NCBI GenBank assembly: GCA_016714085.1
Contig: JADJNW010000004.1
Coordinates: forward strand, 694,971 to 758,970
Direction: 5' to 3'
Source of the DNA: Saprospiraceae bacterium
GTDB lineage: Bacteria; Bacteroidota; Bacteroidia; Chitinophagales; Saprospiraceae
DNA: 64,000 bases
Numbering within the stretch: the stretch's first letter is position 1; each line of letters opens with the position of its first letter. Under the pieces are notes generated by a model that searched no databases, had not been told where the DNA came from, and saw only the letters and a list, made by a program, of their open reading frames with translations. Both the position numbers and the translations under genes were made by a program. Shown here one piece after another: positions 19,733 to 30,273 of the stretch.

Positions 19733-21276
19733 TTAATTCTTATCAATCTCCATCACCATTCCGACTGCGGTTTTATCTTTTGCATCGGCGCTAAAAGATA
19801 CCGTATTACTTGCTTGAAATTGTACTTGTGTAATACGCTGATTCGCAAGGGCGTCTCTCAATTTTCCGGCATAAGTGCTTTGACGGCTAGCGGTCATCGC
19901 TCGATTTAAAGCGTTGTAATCCAATTCTTTTTTCGATACGACAATCGCAATAAAATCTTTATTTCCAACTTCATCCGGCGTCATCGAATAATCTTTCGGG
20001 AATAAGCGCGTACCAGTAATGCCGCAGTACGGTGAATGTTTTTCGGTGTAAGGAAAGAGGACATAGCTTGAGCCATCAGTCTCCTGACCAAAAACATAAG
20101 TGTAACATTCAATCGAATTGGCGATCAACACTTTGAATTTACTTCCTTTGCGCATCGGCGTTACCGTGCGAAAGGTCATATCATCTTTTTTAGCTAAAGC
20201 GATAATACTTTGTTTATCAGTATCATACAAGCCAAATTCCACTTGCATTTTATCCGCATTTGCTGCATTGGCGCTGCCCAATGGCGACAAGCCATAAGCC
20301 TCTTTTGTAAAATGCTCAAAATCGCGGTAGCGTACCCAGCCAATGCCTCGGTCGCCCCAATCCTCGCCCCAGCTATTCATAATCTGAAAAGCGCCACCTT
20401 CCAGATTGTCATCATAACCGATTACACACATAGCATGACCACCGAATCCGCGCATCGAATAATCGCTTTGCGTGGGATACCACATTTTCTGCCCCAGCAT
20501 TCGACTCATAAACGAGCCGCCAACCATCATACCAATCACTACTGGAGCGCCTTGTGCCAAATTTTGCTTAATTGCCAGTATATCAGGAGCATATTCATCA
20601 GCACCCTGCGTGAGACGGTTATAGCCTTTGATGCGGAACTGACGTCCTAATTCAACCAATTGACCATTCGGCGCGCGCGAACAATCACGGTCGTCGTAGC
20701 GGAATTGTTGAAACGGTACTGCGCCGTTTTGCGACATTGCCTTCATTGCATCCACCATATAAGCGCCTTCACAGCCACTCAATGCAATTTGATTATACAA
20801 ATACGCCGGACTGAAGGCTAATTGATCTGGCGATTGCCCGGTAGCTTTTGATTGCAAGATGGTACGTGCAGCATAGGCGCTGGCCCAACCAACACAAGAG
20901 CCTTGATTGCCTTGATGCAATCGTCGTGGCGCATTTGAGAGCAATGAAACTGAGCGGGGTAGGGCATTTCCGCTGAAACCATAAGCCAAAGGCTCGAAGA
21001 CTTGTGCCTGGTCAAATTTTTCTTCACTCAACGAAGCACCTAGCGAAAACTGATCAGATGTACTTTCTTGCGAAAAACCGCCCAGCATATCCTTGCCTCC
21101 CAAAAAGAAATACCACACCGCTGCCACAAGTAGCAACGGAATGAGCAATTTAGGGCGTTTGAACAAAAATAACAGAATAAAAGGCAGGAATTTCAGTAAT
21201 GCCTGAGCCCTCCACCAGAAGAGCGACCGCCGCCCCCACTTTGCTGTTGGGGGTCTTTTTCCATTCTTACAGGCAT
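19733..21276 (-). CDS. membrane-anchored papain-family (C1A-like) cysteine protease, N-terminal frameshift
   Basis: A protein of about 510 residues. A short Gly/Ser/Gln-rich cytoplasmic start is followed by a membrane region (FLPFILLFLF, LLIPLLLVAAVWYFFLGG) and then a papain-like domain. The oxyanion Gln and catalytic Cys are in QGNQGSCVGWASAYA, the catalytic His in GGHAMCVIGYDD and the catalytic Asn in MNSWGEDWGD. A C-terminal domain of about 170 residues (VLFPYTEKHSPY, AIVVSKKELDY) resembles DUF4384-type modules. The frame open downstream reaches only an implausible TTG at 21283. An ATG at 21276 or 21264 encodes MEKDPQQQSGGGGRSSGGG and joins the main frame if one G near 21206 was lost, so that start is preferred. 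The active site is complete. Confidence 0.82.
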
Positions 21277-21492
21277 ATCTCAATTGTTTTTTTGTTAGTC
21301 ATAATGATGGCTCAAATTAGCGAAAAATCGACATTTTGACCAAAACAATTTTGCAAGCTTTATTTGAAAAAACAATACTTTGAAGAAAATTTGAATACGA
21401 AAATGGTAAGAATCTGGATGATGGAAATGAGAATTTAACTGATAGAAATGTCGTGCGTAAAGTAAATGTTAACGATTCTGCCGAATTTTTAT

Positions 21493-21522
21493 TGGATAAA
21501 TCCTATAATTATTTTACCTTTG
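21493..21522 (+). promoter_or_regulatory. promoter for the small HTH gene
   Basis: TTG at 21493-21495 is separated by 19 bases from TACCTTTG at 21515-21522, matching the Bacteroidota consensus. The gene start follows 13 bases later, implying a very short leader. Confidence 0.6.
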
Positions 21523-21535
21523 AAAGATTATTTCA

Positions 21536-21871
21536 GTGAAAACAAATTTTTCACCCATGGACACTTGGAACACTATATTGAAGAAGCGCACCAACGCGCT
21601 TGAACAGGCAGTTTTTGTATTGGAGACACTGGCTCATCCTGAGCACATTCCCATCCTGGAGTACCTCACGGAGCATGAGGACGCTACTTTACTTGACTTG
21701 GCGATCGATACCCGTTCAGATGTTGTTTTTATCGAAGAACAACTTGAATCTTTAATTCAAACAGGGGTCGTATGTGTCGATGCAAATATTTACGGTAATA
21801 AATACCGCATCAATGGCAGGCGTATCGTCAATATTAATGCCATCGTAAGGCAATTAGTGAATGGCAAGTAA
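21536..21871 (+). CDS. small winged-helix (ArsR-like) protein
   Basis: A 111-residue protein. Residues about 25-75 (VFVLETLAHPEHIPILEYL ... EEQLESLIQTGVVCVD) match the layout of ArsR-type winged helices: a LAHP turn, two helices, and a hairpin with a GNKYRING beta wing. The recognition-helix residues are unusually acidic (LAIDTRSDVVFIEEQ), so DNA binding is not assured and a protein-interaction role is possible. The start is a GTG; an in-frame ATG at 21557 is a real alternative, and the promoter position slightly favours the shorter form. No metal-binding cysteines are present. Confidence 0.7.
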   Translation: MKTNFSPMDTWNTILKKRTNALEQAVFVLETLAHPEHIPILEYLTEHEDATLLDLAIDTRSDVVFIEEQLESLIQTGVVCVDANIYGNKYRINGRRIVNINAIVRQLVNGK

Positions 21872-22081
21872 CATCATTTTGGCTATTTACATACCATTTC
21901 CTTTGGCAAAGTAATGCATACTTTTGCCCTGATATTCTTTTGTTATCTCGCACTTTCATCGAAAAAATCTCCTCTTTGGTAGAAATCGCAGGTTTATCAA
22001 ATCATATTTAGCTACAATTTCCTTAATTTTCCTATCGTTTACACTAAAATTATATTAATAAATCAAAACTAATTCATAATT

Positions 22082-24850
22082 ATGAAGAAATTATTCACAT
22101 TAGCAGTAATGCTTTGTGCTATTACATTTTTATTAGCACAAAGTAAACCTACCTTTAATCCGAATGATATAGACATCCCTTACAAGAAGTATGTGCTGGA
22201 GAATGGCTTGCGACTTATTGTACACGAAGATCATAAAGCTCCGATTGTGGCCGTGAACGTTTGGTATCATGTAGGATCTAAGAATGAAAAGCCTGGCAAA
22301 AGCGGTTTTGCGCACTTGTTTGAGCATTTGATGTTCAATGGTAGCGAAAATTTTAATGATGATTATTTCAAGGCACTCGAGAAAATAGGCGCGACGGATC
22401 TGAACGGCACCACCAACAATGACCGCACGAATTACTTCCAGAATGTGCCACTGGCAGCCTTGGATCAAGTGCTGTTCCTTGAGTCGGATCGCATGGGGCA
22501 TTTATTGGGGGCAATTGATCAAGCAAAATTAGACGAACAGCGCGGTGTGGTGCAAAACGAAAAGCGTCAAGGCGAAAACCAGCCTTATGGCAAGCAGGGC
22601 GATTTGACTACGAAAGCGATGTTCCCTAAAGGGCATCCTTACTCTTGGACCGTTATTGGCGAAATGGAAGACCTCAACGCCGCTTCGCTGGAGGATGTAC
22701 ACGAATGGTTCAAATCTTATTACGGCGCAGCCAATGCTGTATTGGTGATTGCTGGCGATGTAAATGCAGAAGAAATATATCAAAAAGTAAAACTGTATTT
22801 TGGTGACATCCCATCCGGGCCGGCTTTGTCAAGACCCGATGTAAATATTCCTGTTCGTACCGCTGATACCCGCGAAAGCTATCAGGATAGAGTACCCGAA
22901 ACGCGCATTGTACAAACATGGAACACGCCAGAATGGGGCACGCGCGAAGCCGTTATTCTTGATATTGCTACCGATGTTTTGAGCATAGGTAAAAGTTCGC
23001 GTTTGTATAAAAAACTGATTTATGAAGACCAGACGGCAAGTTTGGCAAATGCTTATGTATCAAATAAAGAAATAGCAGGAAATCTTTATGTACAAGTAAA
23101 TGTAAAACCTAGGCAGGATGTAGCGGTTGTTGAAAAAACGATCAACTAAATCATGTCGGATTTTATCAAAAATGGGCCGACTCAGGAAGAACTCAACCGC
23201 GCCAAATCGGCTTATTTTGCTAATTTTATTAAAGGATTGGAACGAATTGGCGGTTTTGGTGGCAAATCTGATATTCTGGCGCAGCACGAAGTATATGGCG
23301 GTAGTCCCGATTATTACAAAACAATCCTCAAAATGGTGTCTGAAATTACACCGGAGGATATGAAAAAGGTTTGCCAGGAATGGCTTTCCAATGGCAAACA
23401 TACTTTGGTTTGCACACCTTTCCCTGATTATAAAACAGCACCATCAACCGTTGATCGCAGCAAAGGCTTGCCGGAATTGGGACAACCGATGGCTGCAAAA
23501 TTTCCTTCTTTGCAAAAAGCAACTTTGAAAAACGGAATGCAAGTGGTGCTTGCACAACGCGAGGACGTACCCACCATGGCTATGAATATGGTGTTTAATG
23601 CTGGTTCTTCTAGCGATGTGAATGGCAAACCCGGCACGGCTACGCTGGCTATGGGCATGATGGATGAAGGAACAAAAAACAAATCGGCGCTTGAGATCAA
23701 CGAGGAATTGCAGGTTTTGGGTGCTTCCTTAGGAACGGGCGCGGATTTAGATGCTTCTTATGTCAGTATGAACACGCTCAAGCCTACTCTTGACGCTAGT
23801 CTTGATTTGTATGCTGATGTAGTATTGAATCCGGCATTCCCAAAAGATGAATTTGATCGTCAGAAAAATCAACGGCTTGCATCTATCCAACGCGAAAAAT
23901 CAAATCCGGGTGGCATGGCTTTCCGCGTGATGCCCAAGATTCTTTATGGCGAAGGTCATCCATACAGCACGCCGAGTTCGGGCTATGAAAAAAGCGTACA
24001 GGAAATGAGCCGCGAAGATTTGGTAAAATATTATAATGATTGGATCAAGCCTAATAATGCTACGCTTGTGGTTGTTGGAGATGTAACGATGGATGAATTA
24101 TTGCCAAAGCTTGAAAAAAGATTTGGTAACTGGCAAAAAGGTACGACGCCGAAAAAGGATATTGCCAAAGTAAAAGACGCTGCTTCCATCCAAGGTAAGC
24201 TTTACTTGATGGATCGCCCTGAATCTCAACAATCTGTAATCGTTGCCGGACATTTAATCGATCCTTACGGTCAGGTTTCTGAAATTGCCAAAACGACGGC
24301 CATCAATGTTTTAGGTGGGGAATTCACTTCCCGTGTGAACATGAACCTGCGTGAAGACAAGCATTGGTCTTATGGCGCTTTTACTTTTGTGAATGAAGCC
24401 AAAGGCAACCGCCCATTGATTGCTTATGCGCCGGTACAAACCGACAAAACAAAAGAATCCGTGCAGGAAGTGATGAAGGAATTAAATGGTTATGTTGGTG
24501 ATAATCCAATAACAAAAGAAGAATTTAATAAAACAACGCAAAACACGATTATGCAATTGCCAGGGCAGTGGGAAACGAATGCCTCTGTATTGGGTGCATT
24601 GATAGATCAGGTAAAATATGGCTTGCCGGACGATTATTACAAAACGTATGATAGCAAAGTACGCAATCTTACATTGGAAGAAGTAAGACAAGTAAGTAAG
24701 AAAATTGTACACCCTAATCAACTGACATATTTTGTAGTAGGAGATAAAGAAAAAATCCTGCCGGGCTTGAAAGAACTGGGTTTCAAAGAAATCATTTTTG
24801 TGGATGCAGATGGCAATCCAATTCAGGATGCTAAAAAAGCAAAGCCGTAA
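22082..24850 (+). CDS. M16 zinc metallopeptidase, two-lobed, with an internal stop codon
   Basis: A protein of 922 codons with a signal peptide (cleavage near LLAQ). The N-terminal half carries the inverted zinc motif HLFEH (HxxEH) and the distal glutamate region. The C-terminal half is the catalytically inactive M16 lobe (GKPGTATLAMGMMDEG, NLREDKHWSYGAF), giving a pitrilysin-like clamp predicted to be periplasmic and to degrade peptides. A TAA at 23147-23149 interrupts the middle, between VEKTIN and IMSDFIKNGPTQEEL, without changing frame. Everything on both sides is conserved. One substitution (GAA or CAA to TAA) explains it: either a sequencing error or a recent nonsense mutation that would separate the two lobes. 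An ATG follows the stop after three bases, so translation of the second lobe could restart. Confidence 0.9.
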
Positions 24851-25216
24851 CTATTTTGTTATTGCAATAGTTATTATTTAAATGTAATAATTATTTGCAA
24901 CTAATATAATATTTTAAGAGTAATTTTACAAAAGAGGCTCATGGAATCTTAGGATTTGATGAGCTTCTTTTTATATTTCAATGTTTGTAAGCCTCTACAC
25001 CCTTTGCCTGTAACCTTCCCAACTTTTCAAGCCTTCAATTTTTCAACCCTTCAACTATTTTTCCTAATATTGCTTGTGAAAATCCAATTGCCTAACCAAA
25101 AGGCATTGACCATTGATAATGTCATTGGCATCCCTTCGGGATTGACTATCAGTAATAATAGTTGAAATGGAAATTATCCTGGTACAAATGCTTACTTTTT
25201 AATACGCCTATAAAAT
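24851..25216. other. gene-free stretch with pyrimidine-rich short-word repeat
   Basis: At 25010-25063, iterated words TTTTCAAGCC, TTCAATTTTTCAACCC and TTCAAC form a pyrimidine-rich tract like one arm of the hairpin elements elsewhere. A GTG frame from 25078 to 25165 reads KIQLPNQKALTIDNVIG and ends at a stop, but it is too short and has no recognisable relative. No promoter of the TAnnTTTG type is seen ahead of glgE. Confidence 0.4.
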
Positions 25217-27156
25217 ATGAGAAATCGCGTCATTATTGAAAATCTCAAGCCGGAAATCGATGGCGGTTCATTTTTCATCAAGCGCGTCGTAGGAGAAAAA
25301 GTGGACGTGAGCGCCGATATTTTCTCGGATGGACACGATACCTTGCGCGCCTCGCTTTGGTACAAACACGAAAATGAAAAAAAATGGAGCGAAATCTTTA
25401 TGAGAGACCATCCAAATGATATTTGGACGGCGAGTTTTACAGTCGAGCAAAAGGGTTTTTATACTTACAAAATTGAAGCCTGGGTCGATCATCTGATGAC
25501 TTGGCTCAAGGGTTTTCGCAAAAAATATGAAGATGGGCAGCAAATGAGCGTGGAACTGCAAATTGGTGCTCGCCTCCTTCGCCAAACCGCGAAAAGTTAT
25601 GCCAAAACCAAAGCAAAAAATATTGTAGAAATCGCACTTTCTTTGGAGGAAGACACCTATGAACACGCAGTGGATACGGTGCTGAGCAAGGATTTTGCGC
25701 AATTGGTGCACGACCATCCGATGAAGCAATTTCAAACCGAATACGATAAAAATCTTCGGGTACGTGTCGGGCGTGAAAAGGAATTATTTAGTACCTGGTA
25801 CGAATTATTCCCGCGTTCGGCCAGCGTAGAACCCAATAAACATGGCACTTTCAAGGATGTGGAAAAACTGTTGCCCCGCATTCAGGAAATGGGATTTGAT
25901 GTACTATATATGCCACCGATCCATCCGATTGGCGAATTAAATCGCAAAGGCAAAAACAATTCGGTGACAGCATTGGACGGTGAACCCGGCTCCCCTTGGG
26001 CGATAGGCAGTAAACAAGGCGGTCATAAAGATATTCATCCTGAGCTTGGTACACTTGCAGATTTTATACATTTGATTAAAGAAGCGGCTAAATATGATAT
26101 TGAAATAGCGATGGATATTGCCTTCCAATGCGCACCCGATCATCCCTGGATCAAGGAGCATCCCGATTGGTTTCTTTGGCGCCCCGATGGCACGATCGCT
26201 TATGCCGAAAATCCGCCTAAAAAATACCAGGATATTGTACCCATCAATTTTGAGTCGGACGACTGGGAAAATCTCTGGAATGAACTCAAAAGTGTCTTGA
26301 TTTACTGGTGCGAGCAAGGCATTGAAATTTTCAGAGTGGACAATCCGCACACCAAACCCTTCCGATTTTGGGAATGGGCGATCACCGAAGTACACAATCA
26401 ATTTCCCGATGCGATTTTCTTATCAGAATCTTTTACGCGTCCAAAAGTGATGGCAGAACTCGCTAAAGGCGGCTTCACGCAAAGTTATACCTATTTCACT
26501 TGGCGCACCACGCATAAGGAAATGGAAGAATATTTAACCGAGTTGACTCAGACCGAGTTGCGTGAATTTTTCCGACCCAATTTCTACAACACACCCGATA
26601 TCCTGCCTTACGAACTCATGGGCGCGGACTCTAATGCTTTTGCTTTGCGCTATGCGATGGCGGCGACATTGTCGAGCAATTATGGCTTGTACGCCCTGCT
26701 TACGAATTTCTTGAAAATACAGGTAACGAGGCGACCGGCAAAGATGAATATTATAATTCGGAGAAATATGAAATGCGTCATTATGATTGGAATGCTCGCA
26801 ATCGGCTCACCGATTTGTACACCGCTGTGAATCGAATTCGCAAGGAAAATAAGGCATTACAGACTACCTGGAATATTCATTTCACGCGCACCGATAATGA
26901 ACAATTAATGAGTTATGTAAAATTGACGGACGATAATAGTAATATTATTTGGTGTATTGTAAATTTTGATACAAAATTTAAACAGGCAGGTTGGATAGAA
27001 GTTCCTAAGAAGCTGCTTGGCATCGAAGGCCGCGTCAATCTTAGGGTGACAGACCTTTTGATTAATGAAACTTATTATTGGTTTAATGATTGGAATTATG
27101 TGGAATTAAATCCTTCTAAATATCCGATTCATATCTTTAAAGTGGAGAAGAATTAA
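25217..27156 (+). CDS. glgE: alpha-1,4-glucan:maltose-1-phosphate maltosyltransferase (frameshifted)
   Basis: A GH13-type enzyme of about 645 residues that extends glycogen-like alpha-1,4-glucans using maltose 1-phosphate. The N-terminal DUF3416 domain (about residues 1-190) is typical of GlgE. The catalytic barrel follows, with GFDVLYMPPIHPIG, the nucleophile Asp in EIFRVDNPHTKP and the acid Glu in FLSESFTRPKVM. The frame is lost near 26686, where a G appears to be missing: the first frame ends at 26830, while the true continuation GLYGPAYEFLEN leads into the frame that ends at 27156 with the beta-sandwich domain. No treS or glgB neighbour is present, so the maltose-1-phosphate source must be encoded elsewhere. 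Confidence 0.9.
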
Positions 27157-27191
27157 TTATTACACTATATAATATTTTGAATTTTAAAAAT

Positions 27192-28212
27192 ATGAATCGT
27201 CGTTTACCCGCAGAATGGGAGCCGCAAAGCGCGGTGCAGTTCACTTTTCCGCATAAAAACACCGATTGGGCGGAGGTATTGGATTTTGTAATTCCCGGTT
27301 TTGTAGAAGCGATCGAAGTCGTGAGCCGCTACGAAAAAGTATTAGTTGTTTGTGATAATATCGAAGATGTAAAATCGAAATTATTACACGTTAATAAAGA
27401 GAGTTTAATATTGGTCGAAATTCCTTCCAATGATACCTGGGCACGCGATCACGGCGGCATCACCATTTTTGAAGATGGAAAGCCCGTCCTGCTTGACTTT
27501 GTATTCAATGGCTGGGGCTTAAAATTTGCAGCAGATAAAGATAATTTAATAACACGTCGTTTATTTGATAATAATATTTTTTAAAATCCATGATATTCGG
27601 CACGGTGGCCTGGTGCTGGAAGGCGGTAGCATTGAATCCGATGGGCAAGGCACTTTATTAACAACAACGCAATGTTTATTATCTCCCAATCGAAATCCGC
27701 ATTTGAGTAAGGAAGAAATTGAAGCTAAACTGAAAGACATATTCGGATTAAAACAAATATTATGGTTGCATCATGGACATATCATAGGCGATGATACCGA
27801 TGCGCATATTGATACTTTAGCACGATTTTGTAATGAAAATACGATTGCTTATGTGCAATGCACCGATTATGATGATGAACATTACACTTCTTTAAAAAAA
27901 ATGGAAGAAGAATTACAATCTTTTCGTCAATTGAATGGTGAACCTTATAAGCTCGTGCCGCTTCCTCTGCCCAGCCCGACTTACGATCCAAAAGATTTAC
28001 ATCGATTACCGGCTACTTATGCTAACTTCTTGATTATCAATGATGCAGTGCTAATGCCTTTGAATGACACGCCCGAAGATGAGCTTGCCTTGGCGCAATT
28101 ACAAAACTGTTTCCCCGATCGCACCGTTATTGGTATTAATTGTAGCGCTTTCACTTTGCAGCATGGTTCTTTACATTGTGTGACCATGCAATATCCGACT
28201 GGAGTGCTTTAA
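27192..28212 (+). CDS. aguA: agmatine deiminase (frameshifted)
   Basis: An enzyme of about 340 residues of the peptidyl-arginine-deiminase-like fold, converting agmatine to N-carbamoylputrescine. Visible active-site segments are NDTWARDHGG, EGGSIESDGQGTLLTT, GDDTDAHIDTLARF and the C-terminal nucleophile Cys in INCSAFTLQHGSLHC. The start at 27192 (MNRRLPAEWEPQSAV) fits the family, which begins close to the PAEWxPQ motif. One extra T in the run near 27577 splits the gene: the first frame stops at 27584, and the correct reading continues NIFKIHDIRHGGLV. It is followed after 69 bases by aguB in the same direction, so the two steps of the putrescine route are probably co-transcribed. Confidence 0.92.
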
Positions 28213-28220
28213 ATTAAAGG

Positions 28221-28250
28221 GTTTTGGCGTATTTTAAAAATGCGCCAAAC
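28221..28250 (+). terminator. intercistronic hairpin between aguA and aguB
   Basis: GTTTTGGCG (28221-28229) pairs with CGCCAAAC (28243-28250) with an AT-rich middle. The downstream sequence has no real T-run, so it may protect or attenuate mRNA rather than terminate fully. Confidence 0.4.
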
Positions 28251-28281
28251 ATAATATGATATATAATTTTGAACTTGAAAT

Positions 28282-29175
28282 ATGAAACCTGCAACCAAAA
28301 TAAAAATAGGATTAGTCCAGCAAAAATGTGTCGAAGATAAAGCAATCAATATTGCTAAAAGCCTGGAAGGCATCAAAGCTTGCGTGGCGAAAGGCGCGGA
28401 ATTAGTGGTATTGCAGGAGTTACACACAGGAATTTACTTTTGTCAGGCAGAAGATACCAGTATGTTTGATCTCGCCGAGCCGATTCCCGGCCCTTCCTAT
28501 CATATTTTTGCAGAAGCGGCAAAAGAACATCATATTGTATTAATAACTTCCTTATTTGAAAAGCGCGCACCAGGCATATATCATAATACGGCGGTTGTTT
28601 TTGATAAAGATGGCTCGATGGTTGGTAAGTACCGCAAAATGCACATTCCTGATGATCCGGCATATTATGAAAAATTTTATTTTACCCCCGGCGATTTAGG
28701 ATTCAAACCCGCAGAAACTTCCCTCGGAAAGCTTGGTGTGCTCGTGTGCTGGGATCAGTGGTATCCTGAAGGCGCGCGATTGATGGCGCTGGCAGGCGCG
28801 GAAATGCTCATTTATCCGACCGCGATTGGCTGGGAAAGTACGGATGCACAAGAAGAAAAAGACCGTCAATTCGGTGCCTGGCAAATCAGTCAGCGCGGAC
28901 ACGCCGTGGCGAATGGCTTACCCGTGATTGCTGTGAACCGCGTCGGCTACGAAAAAGATTGGACCGAAGTGACCGGCGGCATTCAATTCTGGGGACAAAG
29001 TTTTGTAGCAGGTCCCCAGGGCGAAATTTTATATCAAGCCCCGGTAGATCAAGAAGATTTTGCAGTAGTAGAAATTGACAAACAACGCACCGAAAACGTG
29101 CGCCGTATCTGGCCTTTCTTTCGGGATAGAAGGATTGATGCGTATGGGGATTTGGGGAAAAGGTATATTGATTAA
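28282..29175 (+). CDS. aguB: N-carbamoylputrescine amidase
   Basis: A 297-residue nitrilase-superfamily enzyme that hydrolyses N-carbamoylputrescine to putrescine, CO2 and ammonia. The catalytic triad is visible: Glu in LQELHTGIYF, Lys in GKYRKMHIPDD and Cys in LVCWDQWYPEGAR. The DPAYYEKFYFTPGD segment is characteristic of plant and bacterial AguB. The length is normal and the frame intact. It follows aguA. Its last 91 bases (29085-29175, ending exactly on the stop codon) are repeated at 29691-29781, beyond the DUF2283/DUF4258 pair that begins 7 bases after the stop. Confidence 0.95.
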   Translation: MKPATKIKIGLVQQKCVEDKAINIAKSLEGIKACVAKGAELVVLQELHTGIYFCQAEDTSMFDLAEPIPGPSYHIFAEAAKEHHIVLITSLFEKRAPGIYHNTAVVFDKDGSMVGKYRKMHIPDDPAYYEKFYFTPGDLGFKPAETSLGKLGVLVCWDQWYPEGARLMALAGAEMLIYPTAIGWESTDAQEEKDRQFGAWQISQRGHAVANGLPVIAVNRVGYEKDWTEVTGGIQFWGQSFVAGPQGEILYQAPVDQEDFAVVEIDKQRTENVRRIWPFFRDRRIDAYGDLGKRYID

Positions 29176-29182
29176 AATTTTA

Positions 29183-29377
29183 TCAAGCCACTTCGTATTC
29201 AAATTTAGTGGGCAAAGGCATTTTCTGAGAAGCGTTTAAAATTTCAATCGCCACAATCGCTCCATTTTCATCATAATCTATTATAATGCCTGGTTTTTCT
29301 GAATCGCTTTCCTCTATCGGCGCATCACTCAAACGAATGTACAAGACATCTAAAGATTGATCATATTTTATTTTCAT
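29183..29377 (-). CDS. DUF2283 protein, putative antitoxin
   Basis: A 64-residue protein with the full DUF2283 pattern: MKIKYDQSLDVLYIRLSD at the start, then PGIIIDYDENGAIVAIEILN. It overlaps the upstream DUF4258 gene by 4 bases (ATGA-type coupling), so the two are co-translated. DUF2283/DUF4258 pairs resemble small toxin-antitoxin modules by size and layout, but the activity is inferred. Its stop codon lies only 7 bases from the stop of convergent aguB, inside an insertion bracketed by duplicated aguB ends. Confidence 0.88.
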   Translation of the reverse strand: MKIKYDQSLDVLYIRLSDAPIEESDSEKPGIIIDYDENGAIVAIEILNASQKMPLPTKFEYEVA

Positions 29378-29622
29378 TGCCAGTATTTATTAATTTTGGA
29401 AGTTTTATAAACCGTTATGACTACTGGAGGAACTTTATTTGTATTAACGAAAACGCGCAACAGATAGTTCTTTTCTCCAGATTTTAATATAGATTGATAC
29501 ACTTGCAAGCCATCTTCCTCCACAATCTGGTCAGGATTTTCTACCACAGCCAATACTTCTTCTTCCGAAATTTTCCGAAAAGCCAATTGATCGGTGGCGT
29601 GTAGCGAAATACTTATCTCCAT
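29374..29622 (-). CDS. DUF4258 protein, putative toxin
   Basis: An 82-residue protein with the DUF4258 layout: an initial LHATDQLAFRKISEEEVLAV (His plus a helix), an NPDQIVEE turn and a C-terminal sheet LLRVFVNTN...PPVVITVYKTSK. This fold class resembles small RelE/BrnT-like ribonuclease toxins, and the domain is frequently found with DUF2283. It is the upstream partner of the pair, overlapping it by 4 bases. Base composition is similar to its surroundings. Toxicity has not been shown from sequence. Confidence 0.82.
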   Translation of the reverse strand: MEISISLHATDQLAFRKISEEEVLAVVENPDQIVEEDGLQVYQSILKSGEKNYLLRVFVNTNKVPPVVITVYKTSKINKYWQ

Positions 29623-29690
29623 ACCAAGTACACTATTTTTACAAAAATATAAAGAATTACTATTGAAAGAAAACTTTGCAATATTATAAA

Positions 29691-29781
29691 ACGCACCGAA
29701 AACGTGCGCCGCATCTGGCCTTTCTTTCGGGATAGAAGGATTGATGCGTATGGGGATTTGGGGAAAAGGTATATTGATTAA
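29691..29781 (+). pseudogene. duplicated 3' end of aguB (91 bp)
   Basis: This segment matches 29085-29175 over 91 bases with a single difference, a synonymous T/C at the third position of an Arg codon. It encodes the last 29 residues of AguB (RTENVRRIWPFF ... GKRYID) plus its stop codon, and the similarity ends exactly there. There is no start codon or gene in front of it. Together with the real gene end it forms a direct repeat bracketing the 515-bp segment that holds the DUF2283/DUF4258 pair. Confidence 0.92.
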
Positions 29782-29836
29782 GGGCCGGGATATGTAATAA
29801 TATAATGTTATTTAGTTTTTATTTTTCCAATTCCAG

Positions 29837-30166
29837 CTACGCTTTTCGGACAAATTCGGATTTCAATGCCATCGGGCCAAATCCATCAATTTTACAATCA
29901 ATATTGTGGTCACCATCTGTCAAACGAATGTTTTTCACTTTCGTTCCTGCTTTAATGGGTTTAGGAGCTCCTTTTACAGGTAGATTTTTTATGATAATCA
30001 CCGAATCTCCATTATTTAGTTCGTTGCCGTTTGAGTCAAGCACTTTTAATGTCTCCCCTTCCATTTTTTCAGCTGGATTCCACTCATTGCCACATTCTGG
30101 GCACGCATAAATTTCATCCCTTAACGAATAGCCGTATGGGGAGTTACATTTTGGGCAAGATTTCAT
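29837..30166 (-). CDS. PhnA/YjdM family zinc-ribbon protein
   Basis: A 109-residue protein with an N-terminal zinc ribbon (CPKCNSPYGY, CPECGNEW) and the KOW-like PhnA domain (VLDSNGNELNNGDSVIIIKNLPVKG, KAGTKVKNIRLTDGDHNIDCKIDGFGPMALK). Despite its historical name, the family is not part of phosphonate C-P lyase and its function is unclear. The length and end (KSEFVRKA) match the family. It stands as a single gene, followed on the same strand by the duplicated aguB end. Confidence 0.93.
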   Translation of the reverse strand: MKSCPKCNSPYGYSLRDEIYACPECGNEWNPAEKMEGETLKVLDSNGNELNNGDSVIIIKNLPVKGAPKPIKAGTKVKNIRLTDGDHNIDCKIDGFGPMALKSEFVRKA

Positions 30167-30273
30167 TTTTATAATACTTTTAATTGATTATTAATGGTTT
30201 GCGTATGTGTGCATTATGTAATTCATCTGATTACGAGCGACAAATTATTACATTTCAATAAATTAAGCAAATA

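Noticed and set aside
27565..27600. Programmed frameshift in aguA at a T-run
   Set aside because: A single extra T explains it, aguA is not a known frameshifting gene, and similar homopolymer errors occur throughout the window.
29374..29622. DUF4258 as a BrnT toxin
   Set aside because: It is similar in size and fold class, but BrnT sequence hallmarks are absent and the partner is DUF2283, not BrnA.
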